From NCBI GenBank assembly GCA_029262355.1, contig JAJCZO010000006.1:1-50454 (forward strand): a stretch of DNA of 50,454 nucleotides, given 5' to 3'. The notes under the pieces are model-generated. The model did not search any database. It worked only from the letters and a program-made list of their open reading frames with translations, and was not told the DNA's origin. Shown here in pieces: positions 34,011 through 43,745 of the stretch. Numbering within the stretch: position 1 is the stretch's first letter; every line of letters starts with the position of its first letter. This DNA comes from Deltaproteobacteria bacterium. Lineage in GTDB: Bacteria; Desulfobacterota; Binatia; UBA12015. The position numbers and the translations under genes are program-made.

Positions 34011-35117
34011 ATGGGCCTTCACAACAGAGGTTGCGATATCCTGGGCATCGAGGTGCCGATCGTTCTGGCCGGCATGGGCGGCGCCTCTACCCCCCGTCTC
34101 GCCGCGGCCGTCTCGAACGCCGGCGGCCTGGGTATTCTCGGTGCCGCCGCATGCGGTCCGAACGAGCTCCGCTCCTGGATCGCAGAAACCCGGAGCCTCA
34201 CCGACCGGCCATTCGGTGTCGACACTCTGTTGCCCGCCTCGGTCCGACGGGGGAAGTCCACGGCAGCGCCCAAGGGTGGACCGTCTCCGATGGAGCAGGT
34301 CCCGAGGCACCAAGAGTTCGCTCGCAAGTTCCTCGAAACGGAAGGTCTCGAAGAACCGCCGCCGCGCGTCGCCGATCCCGGATCGGACGAAGCCGCCACG
34401 TTCACCAAGGGCTTCTTCGAAGCGCAGATGGAAGTCGTGATCGAACAGAAGGTGCCCGTGTATGCAGCTGGCCTCGGCAACCCCGCGCCGTGGCTGGAGC
34501 GTATGCGTGCGAACGGCACGAAAGTGCTGGCGGTCGTCGGCGCCGTCCGGCACGCGCGGCAGGTCGCAGAGACCGGCCTCGACATCATCGTCGCGCAGGG
34601 TCATGACGCTGGCGGCCACAACTCGCCCATCGGCACGATGGCTCTGGTGCCACAGGTCGTCGACGCCGTCGGCGACATCCCCGTCCTCGCTGCGGGCGGA
34701 ATCACCGATGGTCGCGGGATCGCAGCCGCCTTCATGCTCGGCGCCCAGGGAGCGTGGATCGGCAGCGCATTTCTCGCCACCGAAGAGGCCACACTCTTCG
34801 ACTACCAAAAGAAGGCGATCGTCGACGCCACCGACGAGGGAACGACCGTATCGCGCTCGATCACCGGCAAGCCCGCCCGCCAGATCAAGAACCGCTGGGC
34901 GAAGGCGTACGAGAACGCAGAAATCGATCCGCTCCCCATGCCCTTTCAGTCCTTCATCGCGAGCCCGATCATGCAGGCCGCGATGCACGCGAACCGCGCC
35001 GACATCTGGCCCGGCTTTGCCGGCCAGGGCATCGGGATGATCAAGGAGATCGTGCCAGCCGCGGACCTCCTGAAGCGGCTCGTTCGAGAGACCGAAACCG
35101 TACTTGCAACGCGCTGA
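34011..35117 (+). CDS. Nitronate monooxygenase / NAD(P)H-flavin oxidoreductase family
   Basis: 368 residues from ATG 34011 (GAGAGGGAG upstream). FMN-binding TIM barrel of the 2-nitropropane dioxygenase type: CDILGIEVPIVLAGMGG at the N-terminus, NAGGLGILG near 35, AQGHDAGGHNS near 200 (phosphate loop), LAAGGITDGRGIAAAFMLGAQGAWIGSAFL near 230. Members oxidise nitronates or reduce enoyl substrates. It lies 13 nt upstream of an LLM-class oxidoreductase; the pairing suggests a catabolic unit with two redox steps, but the substrate is unknown. Confidence 0.9.
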   Translation: MGLHNRGCDILGIEVPIVLAGMGGASTPRLAAAVSNAGGLGILGAAACGPNELRSWIAETRSLTDRPFGVDTLLPASVRRGKSTAAPKGGPSPMEQVPRHQEFARKFLETEGLEEPPPRVADPGSDEAATFTKGFFEAQMEVVIEQKVPVYAAGLGNPAPWLERMRANGTKVLAVVGAVRHARQVAETGLDIIVAQGHDAGGHNSPIGTMALVPQVVDAVGDIPVLAAGGITDGRGIAAAFMLGAQGAWIGSAFLATEEATLFDYQKKAIVDATDEGTTVSRSITGKPARQIKNRWAKAYENAEIDPLPMPFQSFIASPIMQAAMHANRADIWPGFAGQGIGMIKEIVPAADLLKRLVRETETVLATR

Positions 35118-35130
35118 GGAGGAACGACGA

Positions 35131-36042
35131 ATGTCTCAACCCCGATTCGGCTACGGCATTCAGATCGCATGTGCGGCCATGCATTGGCCCGAGTGTCTCG
35201 ACATCGCCCGCGCCGGTGACGAGCTCGGCTACCGCTTCGTTGGCGTTCCCGATCACTACGTCGCAACGCCTGACGGAGCCGACCCGAACCCGCAACTGCC
35301 GTTGCTCGACGGGTGGACCGCACTCGGCGCGATGGCGCAGGCAACATCCCGAATTCGCATCGGGCCCCTCGTCGCGAGCAACACCTTCCGCCATCCGGCG
35401 ATCCTCGCCAAGATGGGCGCGAGCCTCGACCACATCAGCCAGGGCCGCCTGGACCTCGGGATCGGAATCGGGTGGTTCGACTTCGAACACGCGAGCTTCG
35501 GCATCCCGTTCGAACCGACACCGGCTCGGCTCCGCGCGATGGAAGAAGCGATCCGCATCCTGCGCGCGCTCTGGACCGATCCCGAAGTCTCGTTCCATGG
35601 GGAGTTCTATCGCCTCGAGAAGGCCATCGCCGAGCCAAAGCCCGTCCAGAAACCTCTCCCCCTGATCATCGCATCGAGCGGCCCAAAGGTCGGTCTACGA
35701 ATTACCGCGCAGTACGCCGACCATTGGAACACGTACCGCACTGCGGCCGACTGGGCCCAATTGAATCGGCAGCTCGACGAGCACTGCGAACGGCAGAACC
35801 GCGACCCGGCCGAGATCACCCGGTCCGTCATGATCCCGCTCTACCTCGAAGAGACGGAGGCCGTAGGCAGGAAGGTCGCCATGTTCGGTGACCGCGAGTG
35901 GTTCCTCGTCGGAAGCGATGAGGAGATCCGCGACCGAATCGGTCGATTCGTCGATGCCGGGGCCGAGCAGGTCATCATCCAGGTCGACGAATCGGCTGGA
36001 AACGCCGACTCGCTCGCCGCCTTCGCCGAGCGCTTCTTCTAA
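35131..36042 (+). CDS. LLM-class (F420- or FMN-dependent) oxidoreductase
   Basis: 303 residues from ATG 35131, with GAGGAGGAACG as ribosome site. Luciferase-like TIM barrel: YRFVGVPDHYVATPDG near 40, TSRIRIGPLVASNTFRHPAILAKMGASLDHISQGRLDLGIGIGWFDFEH (65-115) and PLPLIIASSGPKVGLRITAQYADHWNTY near 180. The IGIGWFDFEH loop and the overall length fit the F420-dependent subfamilies, so F420 is more likely than FMN, but this is not decisive. Probable operon with the nitronate-monooxygenase-like gene. Confidence 0.9.
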   Translation: MSQPRFGYGIQIACAAMHWPECLDIARAGDELGYRFVGVPDHYVATPDGADPNPQLPLLDGWTALGAMAQATSRIRIGPLVASNTFRHPAILAKMGASLDHISQGRLDLGIGIGWFDFEHASFGIPFEPTPARLRAMEEAIRILRALWTDPEVSFHGEFYRLEKAIAEPKPVQKPLPLIIASSGPKVGLRITAQYADHWNTYRTAADWAQLNRQLDEHCERQNRDPAEITRSVMIPLYLEETEAVGRKVAMFGDREWFLVGSDEEIRDRIGRFVDAGAEQVIIQVDESAGNADSLAAFAERFF

Positions 36043-36057
36043 TCCCGCGAGCGGCCG

Positions 36058-36984
36058 CTACTCGAGCCGGTGCTTGTCGAAGAATTCCCAGGCGAGTGCG
36101 GTCGCGTCGACGTCGGTCGTGATGTGACCGAGGATGACCCGGATTCGTTCTTCCAACCCTGGGAGCGCATCGATCAGCGCCTGGTTCCCCGGCCAATTGT
36201 GGCCGCCATCTTCGACGACGTAGAGCTCGAGCTCCGCGCCGCATCCGTTGTAAACGCGGTGAACCACGTCCGAGCCGATACGGGTCTCCGTCGGGACGGG
36301 ATCACATCCCTGGTGCGTCGCCCAGCTCTGGACGTTCTCCTCGACCCCAGCGAAGGAGACGATGAAGTCGGCGTCGCCATGGAAGGCCCGGATCGGGACC
36401 ATCCGTCCGCCGTCACACGGGGTCTTGGGGTAGGCCACCCCCGCAACCGGCACGATCGCGGCGACTCGTTCGTTCAGGCTGCACGCGATCGCCGAGGAGA
36501 AGAGCCCACCCATCGACATGCCGCTCGCATAGATCCGCGACCGATCGACACAGAGGCGGTCCTCGGTCTCGTCGAGCAAGGCAGCGACGAGCGCGATGTC
36601 GTCCGGAGCGTCACCGGGCAAAAGCTGCCAGACCGCCGGTTGGCCAAGTGCCTGCCCCCACAAAACGATTGCGCCGTCACGCTCTGCGCGCTCGAGGTAC
36701 CCCGAGAGATTGCGCTGCTGAGTCGCGGTCGATCCCAAACCGTGTGAATCGAGGATGACGCGCAGAGGCTTCGACGCGTCGTAGTTGCTCGGGACGTACC
36801 TCTGGTATTCGCGGGTTCGCCCGTCGGCCGTGACGATGGTCTCTTCCGTCGCCTCACCGAGGATCAAGCCACCGGTCCCGCGTGAGCAACCCGCGCTCCC
36901 GTTCGGTGCGCCGTCTCCTTGCGTTTCAGAATCGCCGCAACCCACGACGAGGACGGCGATCGCCGCCAACAGCAGAACCCTCAT
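36058..36984 (-). CDS. PHB-depolymerase / feruloyl-esterase-like lipoprotein
   Basis: 308 residues. MRVLLLAAIAVLVVGC is a lipoprotein signal. Alpha/beta hydrolase of the LpqC/Esterase-PHB type: EYQRYVPSNYDASKPLRVILDSHG, nucleophile Ser in YASGMSMGGLFS near 157, acid in AFHGDADFIV near 200 and His in DGGHNWPG near 263. Cysteines in LCVDRS, AIACSL, TPCDG, GCDP and NGCG suggest disulfides. Probably cleaves ester bonds of polymers or plant phenolics outside the inner membrane. It is 35 nt downstream of another exported hydrolase. Confidence 0.87.
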   Translation of the reverse strand: MRVLLLAAIAVLVVGCGDSETQGDGAPNGSAGCSRGTGGLILGEATEETIVTADGRTREYQRYVPSNYDASKPLRVILDSHGLGSTATQQRNLSGYLERAERDGAIVLWGQALGQPAVWQLLPGDAPDDIALVAALLDETEDRLCVDRSRIYASGMSMGGLFSSAIACSLNERVAAIVPVAGVAYPKTPCDGGRMVPIRAFHGDADFIVSFAGVEENVQSWATHQGCDPVPTETRIGSDVVHRVYNGCGAELELYVVEDGGHNWPGNQALIDALPGLEERIRVILGHITTDVDATALAWEFFDKHRLE

Positions 36985-37019
36985 GTATTCGGCCTCCTGG
37001 CAGGGGTCAGCGGACCGAC

Positions 37020-38162
37020 CTAGGGGTCATGGCGGTAGGTCATGGTGATGTCGGGGAACGCCGCGGCAACGCCATCGCCGAGCCCCACGGGCTCTGCATC
37101 GATGCCGAACGCCACCCGCAAGGTCGCGACCGTGAAGTGCGTCGTCACGTCCCAGAACGTCGCCGGCGTCAGGTTCTCCGGCAAGCACCCGTCGATCGCC
37201 AGACCGAGGAGACTCTCGGGAATCGGGAAGCCCGATGCGACCAGGTCCTCGAGGAAGTTGTTGCCACCGTGGATGATCGCACATTGATCGGTGAAGCTAT
37301 TGTGGCCCGCGTTGTCGACGGACACGAAGCGCCGAATGGGAGTAAGACCTTCGTAGGCCTCCTCGAGACGCCCCGCGCCACCGTCTTCGGCACCGACGAA
37401 CAACAGGATCGACTTGTCGGTGTCCACATCGCGAGCACCGCCCGTCGCGTACCCGATCATCGCTTTGATTTCCGGGCGCTCCGGCAGCGCGAAGGCCGCG
37501 CGACCGCCGGCCGAATGCCCGGAAGTCGCGACGCGGGACACGTCGACCCCACCGCTCAACACCGAGCCCGCATCGCCACTCTCCTCGCCGAGACGAGCGA
37601 CCGTCTCGAGCACCACGTCCCCTGCGTCGCGATCCACGGCATCATCGGGCCGCAGACCGACCTGTGCCAGAAGACCCCACTCCAGATGGTCGATCGAAGC
37701 CGCGATCATCCCATGCGAGGCAAGCAAGGTCATGAAGCCCGAATACGCGTGACGGAAGCCGCCCGCGCCATGACTGAAGGTCAGGATCGGAAACGGTCCG
37801 TCTCGGCTCACCGCGACATCGCGGTAGGCGTCCATGTCGACGACGATGTTCAAGTCGGGGGGCAGGAGCGCAACGACCCCATCGGGCAAAACCTCGAACG
37901 ACGCGTAGCTCGACTTGGTTTTGCCGGCGACCGCGCCCGCGTCGACGGGGTACCAGACTTCGACCTCTCGGTCGCGCAGCGCGACCGTGGTCACGCCGAC
38001 GGCGTACGACCCTCTCCCGGCGTACTTCGGATCCGATGGGTCGGCGCCGCTCTCCCCGCCGGATCCGGAAGTCCCGGAGTCCCCGCATCCCGATACGAGA
38101 GCCGCGGCCAAGAGCGCACAGCAGAACGAAAGCGAAACGAGAGATCTTCCAAGTCGTTGCAT
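37020..38162 (-). CDS. Exported alpha/beta hydrolase lipoprotein (PAF-acetylhydrolase-like)
   Basis: 380 residues. Signal peptide with lipobox (ALLAAALVSGC) then a Gly/Ser linker. The core has VEVWYPVDAGA, ILTFSHGAGGFRHAYSGFMTLLASHGMIAASIDHLEWG and nucleophile Ser in TSGHSAGGRAAF near 218, followed by an acid region (FVGAEDGG near 255) and His in VDNAGHNSFTD near 292. This layout resembles platelet-activating-factor acetylhydrolase/dienelactone-hydrolase-like lipases. It precedes the LpqC-like esterase in the same direction, a likely two-gene unit of exported esterases. Confidence 0.85.
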   Translation of the reverse strand: MQRLGRSLVSLSFCCALLAAALVSGCGDSGTSGSGGESGADPSDPKYAGRGSYAVGVTTVALRDREVEVWYPVDAGAVAGKTKSSYASFEVLPDGVVALLPPDLNIVVDMDAYRDVAVSRDGPFPILTFSHGAGGFRHAYSGFMTLLASHGMIAASIDHLEWGLLAQVGLRPDDAVDRDAGDVVLETVARLGEESGDAGSVLSGGVDVSRVATSGHSAGGRAAFALPERPEIKAMIGYATGGARDVDTDKSILLFVGAEDGGAGRLEEAYEGLTPIRRFVSVDNAGHNSFTDQCAIIHGGNNFLEDLVASGFPIPESLLGLAIDGCLPENLTPATFWDVTTHFTVATLRVAFGIDAEPVGLGDGVAAAFPDITMTYRHDP

Positions 38163-38205
38163 GCCCAGCAGGTATCACTCCCGGCGGAACCGGCCAACCA
38201 GGGAT

Positions 38206-41200
38206 TCACCGCGCTCCGGCAACGCCCCGCGACGCCCTGCGCGGGGCACCGAGGGCCTCTTCCAGGGCAGCGATCAGACGGGGGCGCATCTGCTTGACGG
38301 GCAGGATTTGCTCGAGCGAGCCGACGTCGCGGGCACGTTCCACCGTATGGATCGCATCGAACTCCGCAGCGACCTCCGCCTGGGCCGCTAGCCTCGCTTC
38401 CGACAGCGCTTCCTCGAGTGCTGCGCGCGTCGCGACCGCCTGGGCCGCGCCGACCTCCGCACGAAGCTGCTGCACACGCGGGCTCACCGCGGCGCGGGCC
38501 TCCACCTCACGACCGAACACCACCTTCGCGGCCGGCCCACCGCCGATCACCGATGCGTACGACCCTTCGAGGGCGAGCGCGCGCAAGCCGGGATTCAGCG
38601 CCTGAGAGAAGACCACGTACGCACCGCCGTGATACCGAGACACGACGAGGAAGATCAGCGGCCCATCGAAATTGACGACCGCACGGGCGATCTCGGCGCC
38701 GTGCTCGAGTTGCAGCCGGCGAAGCGACTCGGGTGAGCCATCGAAGCCGGAGAGATTCGCCAGCATCACGACGGGACGATTCCCGCTCGCCGCGTTCAGT
38801 GCACGAGCGATCTTCCGCGAAGAGAGAGGGTACAACGTGCCGCCGCTCCAATCCGCTGGGCCATCGAAGGAACGGTATCCTTGGCGCGCGAGGCTCCGAC
38901 TCTCGATTCCGATCAAGGAGATCGGGAGCCCGCCGAGCTGCGCATCCCATACGATCGCCGTTTCGGCTCCCTGCCAGGCATGCCAGCGCTCCAACGAACC
39001 ACCGTCCTGGTCGATCAGCGACGCCATGACCGGTCGCATTGCAAACGGCTTCTTGCGCCCCGGATTGGAGTCGGGCGCGAAGATCTCGCCCACCGTAGCG
39101 AAGCTCTTGTCGCCGTTGGCCTCGTACGGAAAGACCGAGACGTCGCGATCGAAGGCGTCGGTGGTCGCGTGGCGCCGGGGATGCTCCTCGCCCGACGCGA
39201 CGTAGGTGTAGCGATAGTGCTGCCCGAGCACGCCACACGCCGCCGCCAGATCGTTGGCGAAATACTGCGCCTCTCCGTTCGGTCCTGCGATCCGCTCGAA
39301 ACCACCGATCGCGATCTCGTCTTCGGCGGCAACCCCACCGGAGGCCTCGAGAGCATCGCGGCCGGTGAGCACCATCGAGCCGGTCGGTGTCATGATGAGC
39401 GCACCGCGTGTGTGCGGCAGCATCGTCGCAAGCGCATCCCAGTAGCTCTGCGCCCCGACGTTGACGCCGTACACGATCACGTGAATCACACCGTCGTTCT
39501 GGGTGAACTGCACGATGCGCCGGGCGACTCGCGCCGTCGCATCGAGGTTCTCGGTGCCGCTGTCCATCGCGATCCGCGCGCCGCCCGAGACCGGAATCCA
39601 TTCGACCGGTAGCCCGCGTTCCTCGGCCAAATCGATGGCCGCGACGATCCGCTCGCACTCCGGCGCGGCGAGCGACCCCATACCCCGCGTCGGGTCGGAC
39701 AAGAGAAGCACCCTATCCATGCCAGCGGGGATCTGCTCGGTCTTGCTGCGGATCAGCCCAAAGACGACACCTGCCGCGTTCTTGCCGTACGGACGACCGG
39801 CAACGCTGAATGGCCGTCCATCATCGGGATCGATGTCGAACTCTTCGAACTCGCCGCCCAGCATGTCGATGATCTCGTACGGATAGACCAAGCGGCGCCG
39901 CCGCGCCTGCGCCACCTTACGCTCGTACTCGGTGGCGGGCTCAACCGGAGCGCGATCGGGGTCGCGCACGACGATGCGCATCCGATTTCCCGTGACGTCG
40001 TTCACGACGACTTCCTTCTCCTGCGAGGGCTTCTCCGGCGCGTCGGGATCGAGAAGATTCAAGCGCAACACGGCCTTCTCCAGCCCAAGGCGGCGTGTCG
40101 CCGGCGCGAGCCGATTGGAGAGTTCGCGGGCAACCTCGGGCCCAACGACGAGGCCGGGCTCCACGAAGAGCGTGATCCGGTTCCACTGCAGCCGGCGCTC
40201 GGGATCCCGCTCCGCCAAGATCGTGCGCAACGCGGTCGTCGCCCGTTGGAAGGCAATCTCGAACGCGGCGAGATGCGCCGAGGTCACCCGACCGTGCGCC
40301 GCGGTCTCGCCCGGGATCTCACCGAACACGAAGATCCGGTCATCCCCCCGCACGTCGCGGCTCCGACCGAAGAAACAGCGCAGGCCCTCGTCGGACGGAA
40401 TCTCTTCGAGATCGAACTTGGCGAGGCGATCGATCCCCAGGTCGGGCTTCCGTGCGACGCTCTTGCGCGGGCCCAGGCGAGCGAGTCGCCGCTCCAGTCT
40501 CGGCTTGTCGAAGAGCGCGTGACGCGCCTCCAAGGCGGCATCCGCCAAAGCATCGTTCACGAGTCCGCGCATCGCACCAATGCTCGAGAGCGCATCGGCA
40601 AGCGCGTCCTCGCGTCGCAGCCGCCGACTGGCCGCACCCAGGGCATCCAGCCGGCGAATCAAGCCTAGAACCAGTCGGTGGCGAAGCGCCGCGGTCTCCT
40701 GCGAAGCGAGCAGGCGCAGCACCGCCCGCTCCAACGGGTCGACCTCAGAAAAATCGGTGACACCGTAGTGGGCAAGCGCGGCCCGTACACGGTCGAGGAA
40801 GCCCTCGTCGAGGCCCGCACCACCGGCATGCAGTCTTCGAACGAACGTCCGTAGCCGGGAGTTGTTCGACGGACCCACTTCTCCACCGGGCCCCGCCTGC
40901 GGAACGCGCAGGAAGAGCTGCTCGATGTCGGAGAACAGAACGATGGCGCGTCCGACGTCGCGAAGCTGCTCGCGTCCTTCACCCGTAGTACGATCCGGGA
41001 TCGGCGCCTCGTGGAGGAACCGCACCAGCTCGTCTCCGCGCGCTTCGTCGACGTCATAACCCAAGAGAACTCGGCCGATCTCGGCTCGAGCCATCCTCTC
41101 GGGCGCAACATCTCTCGTCTGCGGCAAGCGAATCGCCTCCGAAGCAGGCTCCCCGCGATCCCCTTCAGTACCGTCGATCACGAGGAGCAGATCACCCGCC

Positions 41201-43155
41201 CCCACTTGCTGCCCCGGCTTCGCACACAATTCGCGCACGACGCCGCCCGCAGGCGCGCGAAACGCAATCTCCATCTTCATCGCTTCTAGAACGCCCAGCG
41301 TCTGCCCTGCTTCGACGCGATCACCGACCTTGACCTGCAGCGCAACCAGAAGTGCGGGTGTATCCGCTCGAACCTGGCCCGCACTCTGCGTGTTGAAACG
41401 GAAGGGACGCCCGTCGATCTCGATCCGCAGACGGCTCTCGCCCCAGTCGTAAACGAGGCGGCGTGCCCGCCCTTCGACATCGAACCGCGCAGTGTGCTCG
41501 TCGCGAACAGACAGTGTCGCCACCGCCGCGTCATCGTCGAGCTGCACACGATAACGCCACGCCCCGATACCAGACACGCTGAGCCGGTAGCGGGTGCCGT
41601 CCATCGTGAGGTCCACCTGCTGGCCAACCGACGACGGGATGCGCGAACGAACCACGTGGGTCGAGTCCGTGTAGAAACGCCGACGCGCGATGTCGCGGCT
41701 ACGCTGGTAGGCCAGGATCGATGCGGCGACCAGAGCGTGCTGCGCATCTTCGACCGCGGCCGAGTCCTCGCCCGATAGTGCCCCCTCTCGGTCGAGCCAT
41801 CCTGTGTCGACGGAGCCGTCTCGGAACCGCTGCGCGGCGAGCAGGCTCAGGAGATAGCCCTTGTTGCTCGCGCCGCCTTCGATCACCAAGTCGAGATCGG
41901 CGAGAACGCCGGCCAGCCGTGCACGCGCCTCCGCCCGGGTAGAGCCACTCGCGATCACCTTTGCGATCAAGGAGTCGAAGGCCGCCGGAATCTGGCTCCC
42001 CACGACCACGCCGCTATCGACACGCACACCAGGGCCCAGGGCCGCATCGAACCGGCCCACGCGACCCGGTGACGGAAGAAAGCCGGCGGCCGGGTCCTCT
42101 GCGCACAGGCGCGCTTCGATCGCGAAACCACGCTCCGAGACGACCACGTCGGCAATCGGCTCGCCGCGCGCGATCCGGATCTGGAGCTCGACGAGGTCGA
42201 GGCCCGTGATCGACTCGGTGATGCCGTGCTCGACCTGCAGCCGCGGATTCACCTCCAGGAAGTTGAACTCATTCTCGAAGACCAGGAACTCGACGGTACC
42301 GAGACCCTGATAATTCACGGCTCGCGCGGCGCGCAACGCGGCTTCGCACAAGGCCGCCCGCGTCTCTTCGGCGAGATGGGACGGTGGTGCTTCCTCGAGA
42401 ACCTTCTGGTGTCGACGCTGTACCGAGCAATCGCGGCACCCGAGTGAGATCAAGTGCCCATGCGCATCTCCAGCGATTTGGACCTCGATGTGCCGTCCGT
42501 GCGATATGCAACGCTCGAGGAACAGGCGGTCGTCACCGAACGCCGCAGCGGCCTCGGCCTTCGCGCTGCGATAGGCTGCGCCCAGACCCTGCGCCGACTC
42601 GACGGCGCGAATGCCTCTTCCTCCACCGCCGGCCGAGGCCTTGATCATCACGGGGTAGCCGACTCGCTCGGCCGCGCGAAGAGCCTCCTGTTCGCTGTCG
42701 AGCTCACCGCCACTCCAAGGAGTGACGGGCACACCGGCGCCCTCCGCCAGGCGCTTCGCCGCAATCTTGTCGCCCAGGGCCCGCATCGTTTCCGCCGTCG
42801 GCCCGAGGAACTGGATCCCCGCTGCATCGAGTCGCTCGACGAATGCCGGCGACTCCGACACGAAGCCCCACCCGGGCCAGACCGCGTCTGCCTGAAGGCT
42901 GCGCAGAACCTGAAGCAGCAGGTCGAGGTCGAGGTACGACTGCACCGGAGTCGCGCGATCGGCGAGACGTACCGCCTCATCGGCATGGCGCACGAAGGGC
43001 GCATCGCGGTCGACGTCGGTGAAGAGCGCGATCGAGGTCAGCTCGGAGCCTTCACGCAGTCGGAGAGCCTTCACGGTACGAATGCAGCGCATCGCCGCCT
43101 CGCCACGGTTCACGATCGCGAGGCGGCGAAGCGGTCGCTGCGTGGGACCGCTCAT
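38206..43155 (-). CDS. Single-chain multidomain acyl-CoA carboxylase (ACC-like)
   Basis: 1649 residues. ATG 43155 overlaps the upstream PPTase stop by one base (TGATG). Domain order: biotin carboxylase (1-460; AIVNRGEAAMR, IKASAGGGGRGI, LEVNPRLQVEHGITE); a small beta region; biotin carrier with EAMKMEI (Lys627); a central region of several hundred residues without a bacterial counterpart I recognise; and carboxyltransferase beta then alpha halves (about 1150-1600; GARIAMDSG, GVNVGAQSYWDAL, LTGRDALEASGG, LSGFDGSPESL, YHGGAYVVFSQALNP). The order and length resemble eukaryotic ACC1 more than split bacterial AccABCD. It probably supplies malonyl-CoA, or an alkylmalonyl-CoA, to the upstream synthase. 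Last gene of the operon. Confidence 0.9.
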   Translation of the reverse strand: MSGPTQRPLRRLAIVNRGEAAMRCIRTVKALRLREGSELTSIALFTDVDRDAPFVRHADEAVRLADRATPVQSYLDLDLLLQVLRSLQADAVWPGWGFVSESPAFVERLDAAGIQFLGPTAETMRALGDKIAAKRLAEGAGVPVTPWSGGELDSEQEALRAAERVGYPVMIKASAGGGGRGIRAVESAQGLGAAYRSAKAEAAAAFGDDRLFLERCISHGRHIEVQIAGDAHGHLISLGCRDCSVQRRHQKVLEEAPPSHLAEETRAALCEAALRAARAVNYQGLGTVEFLVFENEFNFLEVNPRLQVEHGITESITGLDLVELQIRIARGEPIADVVVSERGFAIEARLCAEDPAAGFLPSPGRVGRFDAALGPGVRVDSGVVVGSQIPAAFDSLIAKVIASGSTRAEARARLAGVLADLDLVIEGGASNKGYLLSLLAAQRFRDGSVDTGWLDREGALSGEDSAAVEDAQHALVAASILAYQRSRDIARRRFYTDSTHVVRSRIPSSVGQQVDLTMDGTRYRLSVSGIGAWRYRVQLDDDAAVATLSVRDEHTARFDVEGRARRLVYDWGESRLRIEIDGRPFRFNTQSAGQVRADTPALLVALQVKVGDRVEAGQTLGVLEAMKMEIAFRAPAGGVVRELCAKPGQQVGAGDLLLVIDGTEGDRGEPASEAIRLPQTRDVAPERMARAEIGRVLLGYDVDEARGDELVRFLHEAPIPDRTTGEGREQLRDVGRAIVLFSDIEQLFLRVPQAGPGGEVGPSNNSRLRTFVRRLHAGGAGLDEGFLDRVRAALAHYGVTDFSEVDPLERAVLRLLASQETAALRHRLVLGLIRRLDALGAASRRLRREDALADALSSIGAMRGLVNDALADAALEARHALFDKPRLERRLARLGPRKSVARKPDLGIDRLAKFDLEEIPSDEGLRCFFGRSRDVRGDDRIFVFGEIPGETAAHGRVTSAHLAAFEIAFQRATTALRTILAERDPERRLQWNRITLFVEPGLVVGPEVARELSNRLAPATRRLGLEKAVLRLNLLDPDAPEKPSQEKEVVVNDVTGNRMRIVVRDPDRAPVEPATEYERKVAQARRRRLVYPYEIIDMLGGEFEEFDIDPDDGRPFSVAGRPYGKNAAGVVFGLIRSKTEQIPAGMDRVLLLSDPTRGMGSLAAPECERIVAAIDLAEERGLPVEWIPVSGGARIAMDSGTENLDATARVARRIVQFTQNDGVIHVIVYGVNVGAQSYWDALATMLPHTRGALIMTPTGSMVLTGRDALEASGGVAAEDEIAIGGFERIAGPNGEAQYFANDLAAACGVLGQHYRYTYVASGEEHPRRHATTDAFDRDVSVFPYEANGDKSFATVGEIFAPDSNPGRKKPFAMRPVMASLIDQDGGSLERWHAWQGAETAIVWDAQLGGLPISLIGIESRSLARQGYRSFDGPADWSGGTLYPLSSRKIARALNAASGNRPVVMLANLSGFDGSPESLRRLQLEHGAEIARAVVNFDGPLIFLVVSRYHGGAYVVFSQALNPGLRALALEGSYASVIGGGPAAKVVFGREVEARAAVSPRVQQLRAEVGAAQAVATRAALEEALSEARLAAQAEVAAEFDAIHTVERARDVGSLEQILPVKQMRPRLIAALEEALGAPRRASRGVAGAR

Positions 43156-43745
43156 CAACCCCACCCTGCACCCGGAGGTCGTTCGCACGCAAACGCAACA
43201 TATCGTCCGTGATGAGACAGCGAGAGCCCGCCCCCCATCGGCCGGTCCCGCAAGAAGAGCACCGGGGGGCAGCCCCGCGCCCTCTCGATCCGCAGCTCTC
43301 CCGGCGCCGCGCCCAGGTGCTGCGCAAGCGTCTCGATCGCAAGGGCCCGAACCGAGCGGCTCGGATCTGCGCCGTGATGCTCGGCCGTCGCCAAAACGAC
43401 GTGCCGCCGGCCACGCCCACGCGCCACCGCGTGAACAGCCCGTTGCCGGATCTCGAGATCGACGTGAAGGACGCGATCCTGCCAACGCACCGATGCACGC
43501 GACGGACCGACTCGGGTCACTTCGAACTTTCGGGGCGAGAACACCGTCGTCGAGTCCGCCGCGCGAAGCAGCTTGTACGCCGCTTCCTTTGCCGCCCAGA
43601 AGACCCAGCGCTCCCGACCCGGGTCGGTACTCGCCGCGATCGCCTTCCGCTCCACGGCGGAGAACACGCGCCGGTCAAAGCGGGGATGGGACGCTGCGGG
43701 CTGCGCTTCGGGGTCGTCGAAGTCGACGACGTCGTTGCCGATCAT
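43155..43745 (-). CDS. 4'-phosphopantetheinyl transferase
   Basis: 196 residues. ATG 43745 overlaps the acyltransferase stop (ATGA). Signatures: MIGNDVVDFDDPEA at the N-terminus (AcpS-like GxDxV(D/E)), RVFSAVERKAI and VFWAAKEAAYKLL near 60 (WxxKEAxxK), with catalytic Mg-binding residues Asp and Glu in these motifs. It would attach phosphopantetheine from CoA to the ACP in the same operon. The C-terminal half (SLSHHGRYVAFAC) resembles the SxSHxxxxxA pattern of Sfp-type enzymes, so it may be an elongated, two-half enzyme. Confidence 0.88.
   Translation of the reverse strand: MIGNDVVDFDDPEAQPAASHPRFDRRVFSAVERKAIAASTDPGRERWVFWAAKEAAYKLLRAADSTTVFSPRKFEVTRVGPSRASVRWQDRVLHVDLEIRQRAVHAVARGRGRRHVVLATAEHHGADPSRSVRALAIETLAQHLGAAPGELRIERARGCPPVLFLRDRPMGGGLSLSHHGRYVAFACERPPGAGWG

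Noticed and set aside
43156-43485. 110-residue N-terminal extension of the carboxylase
   Set aside because: It overlaps the phosphopantetheinyl transferase gene; the biotin carboxylase fold starts right after ATG 43155, which also has the TGATG overlap.
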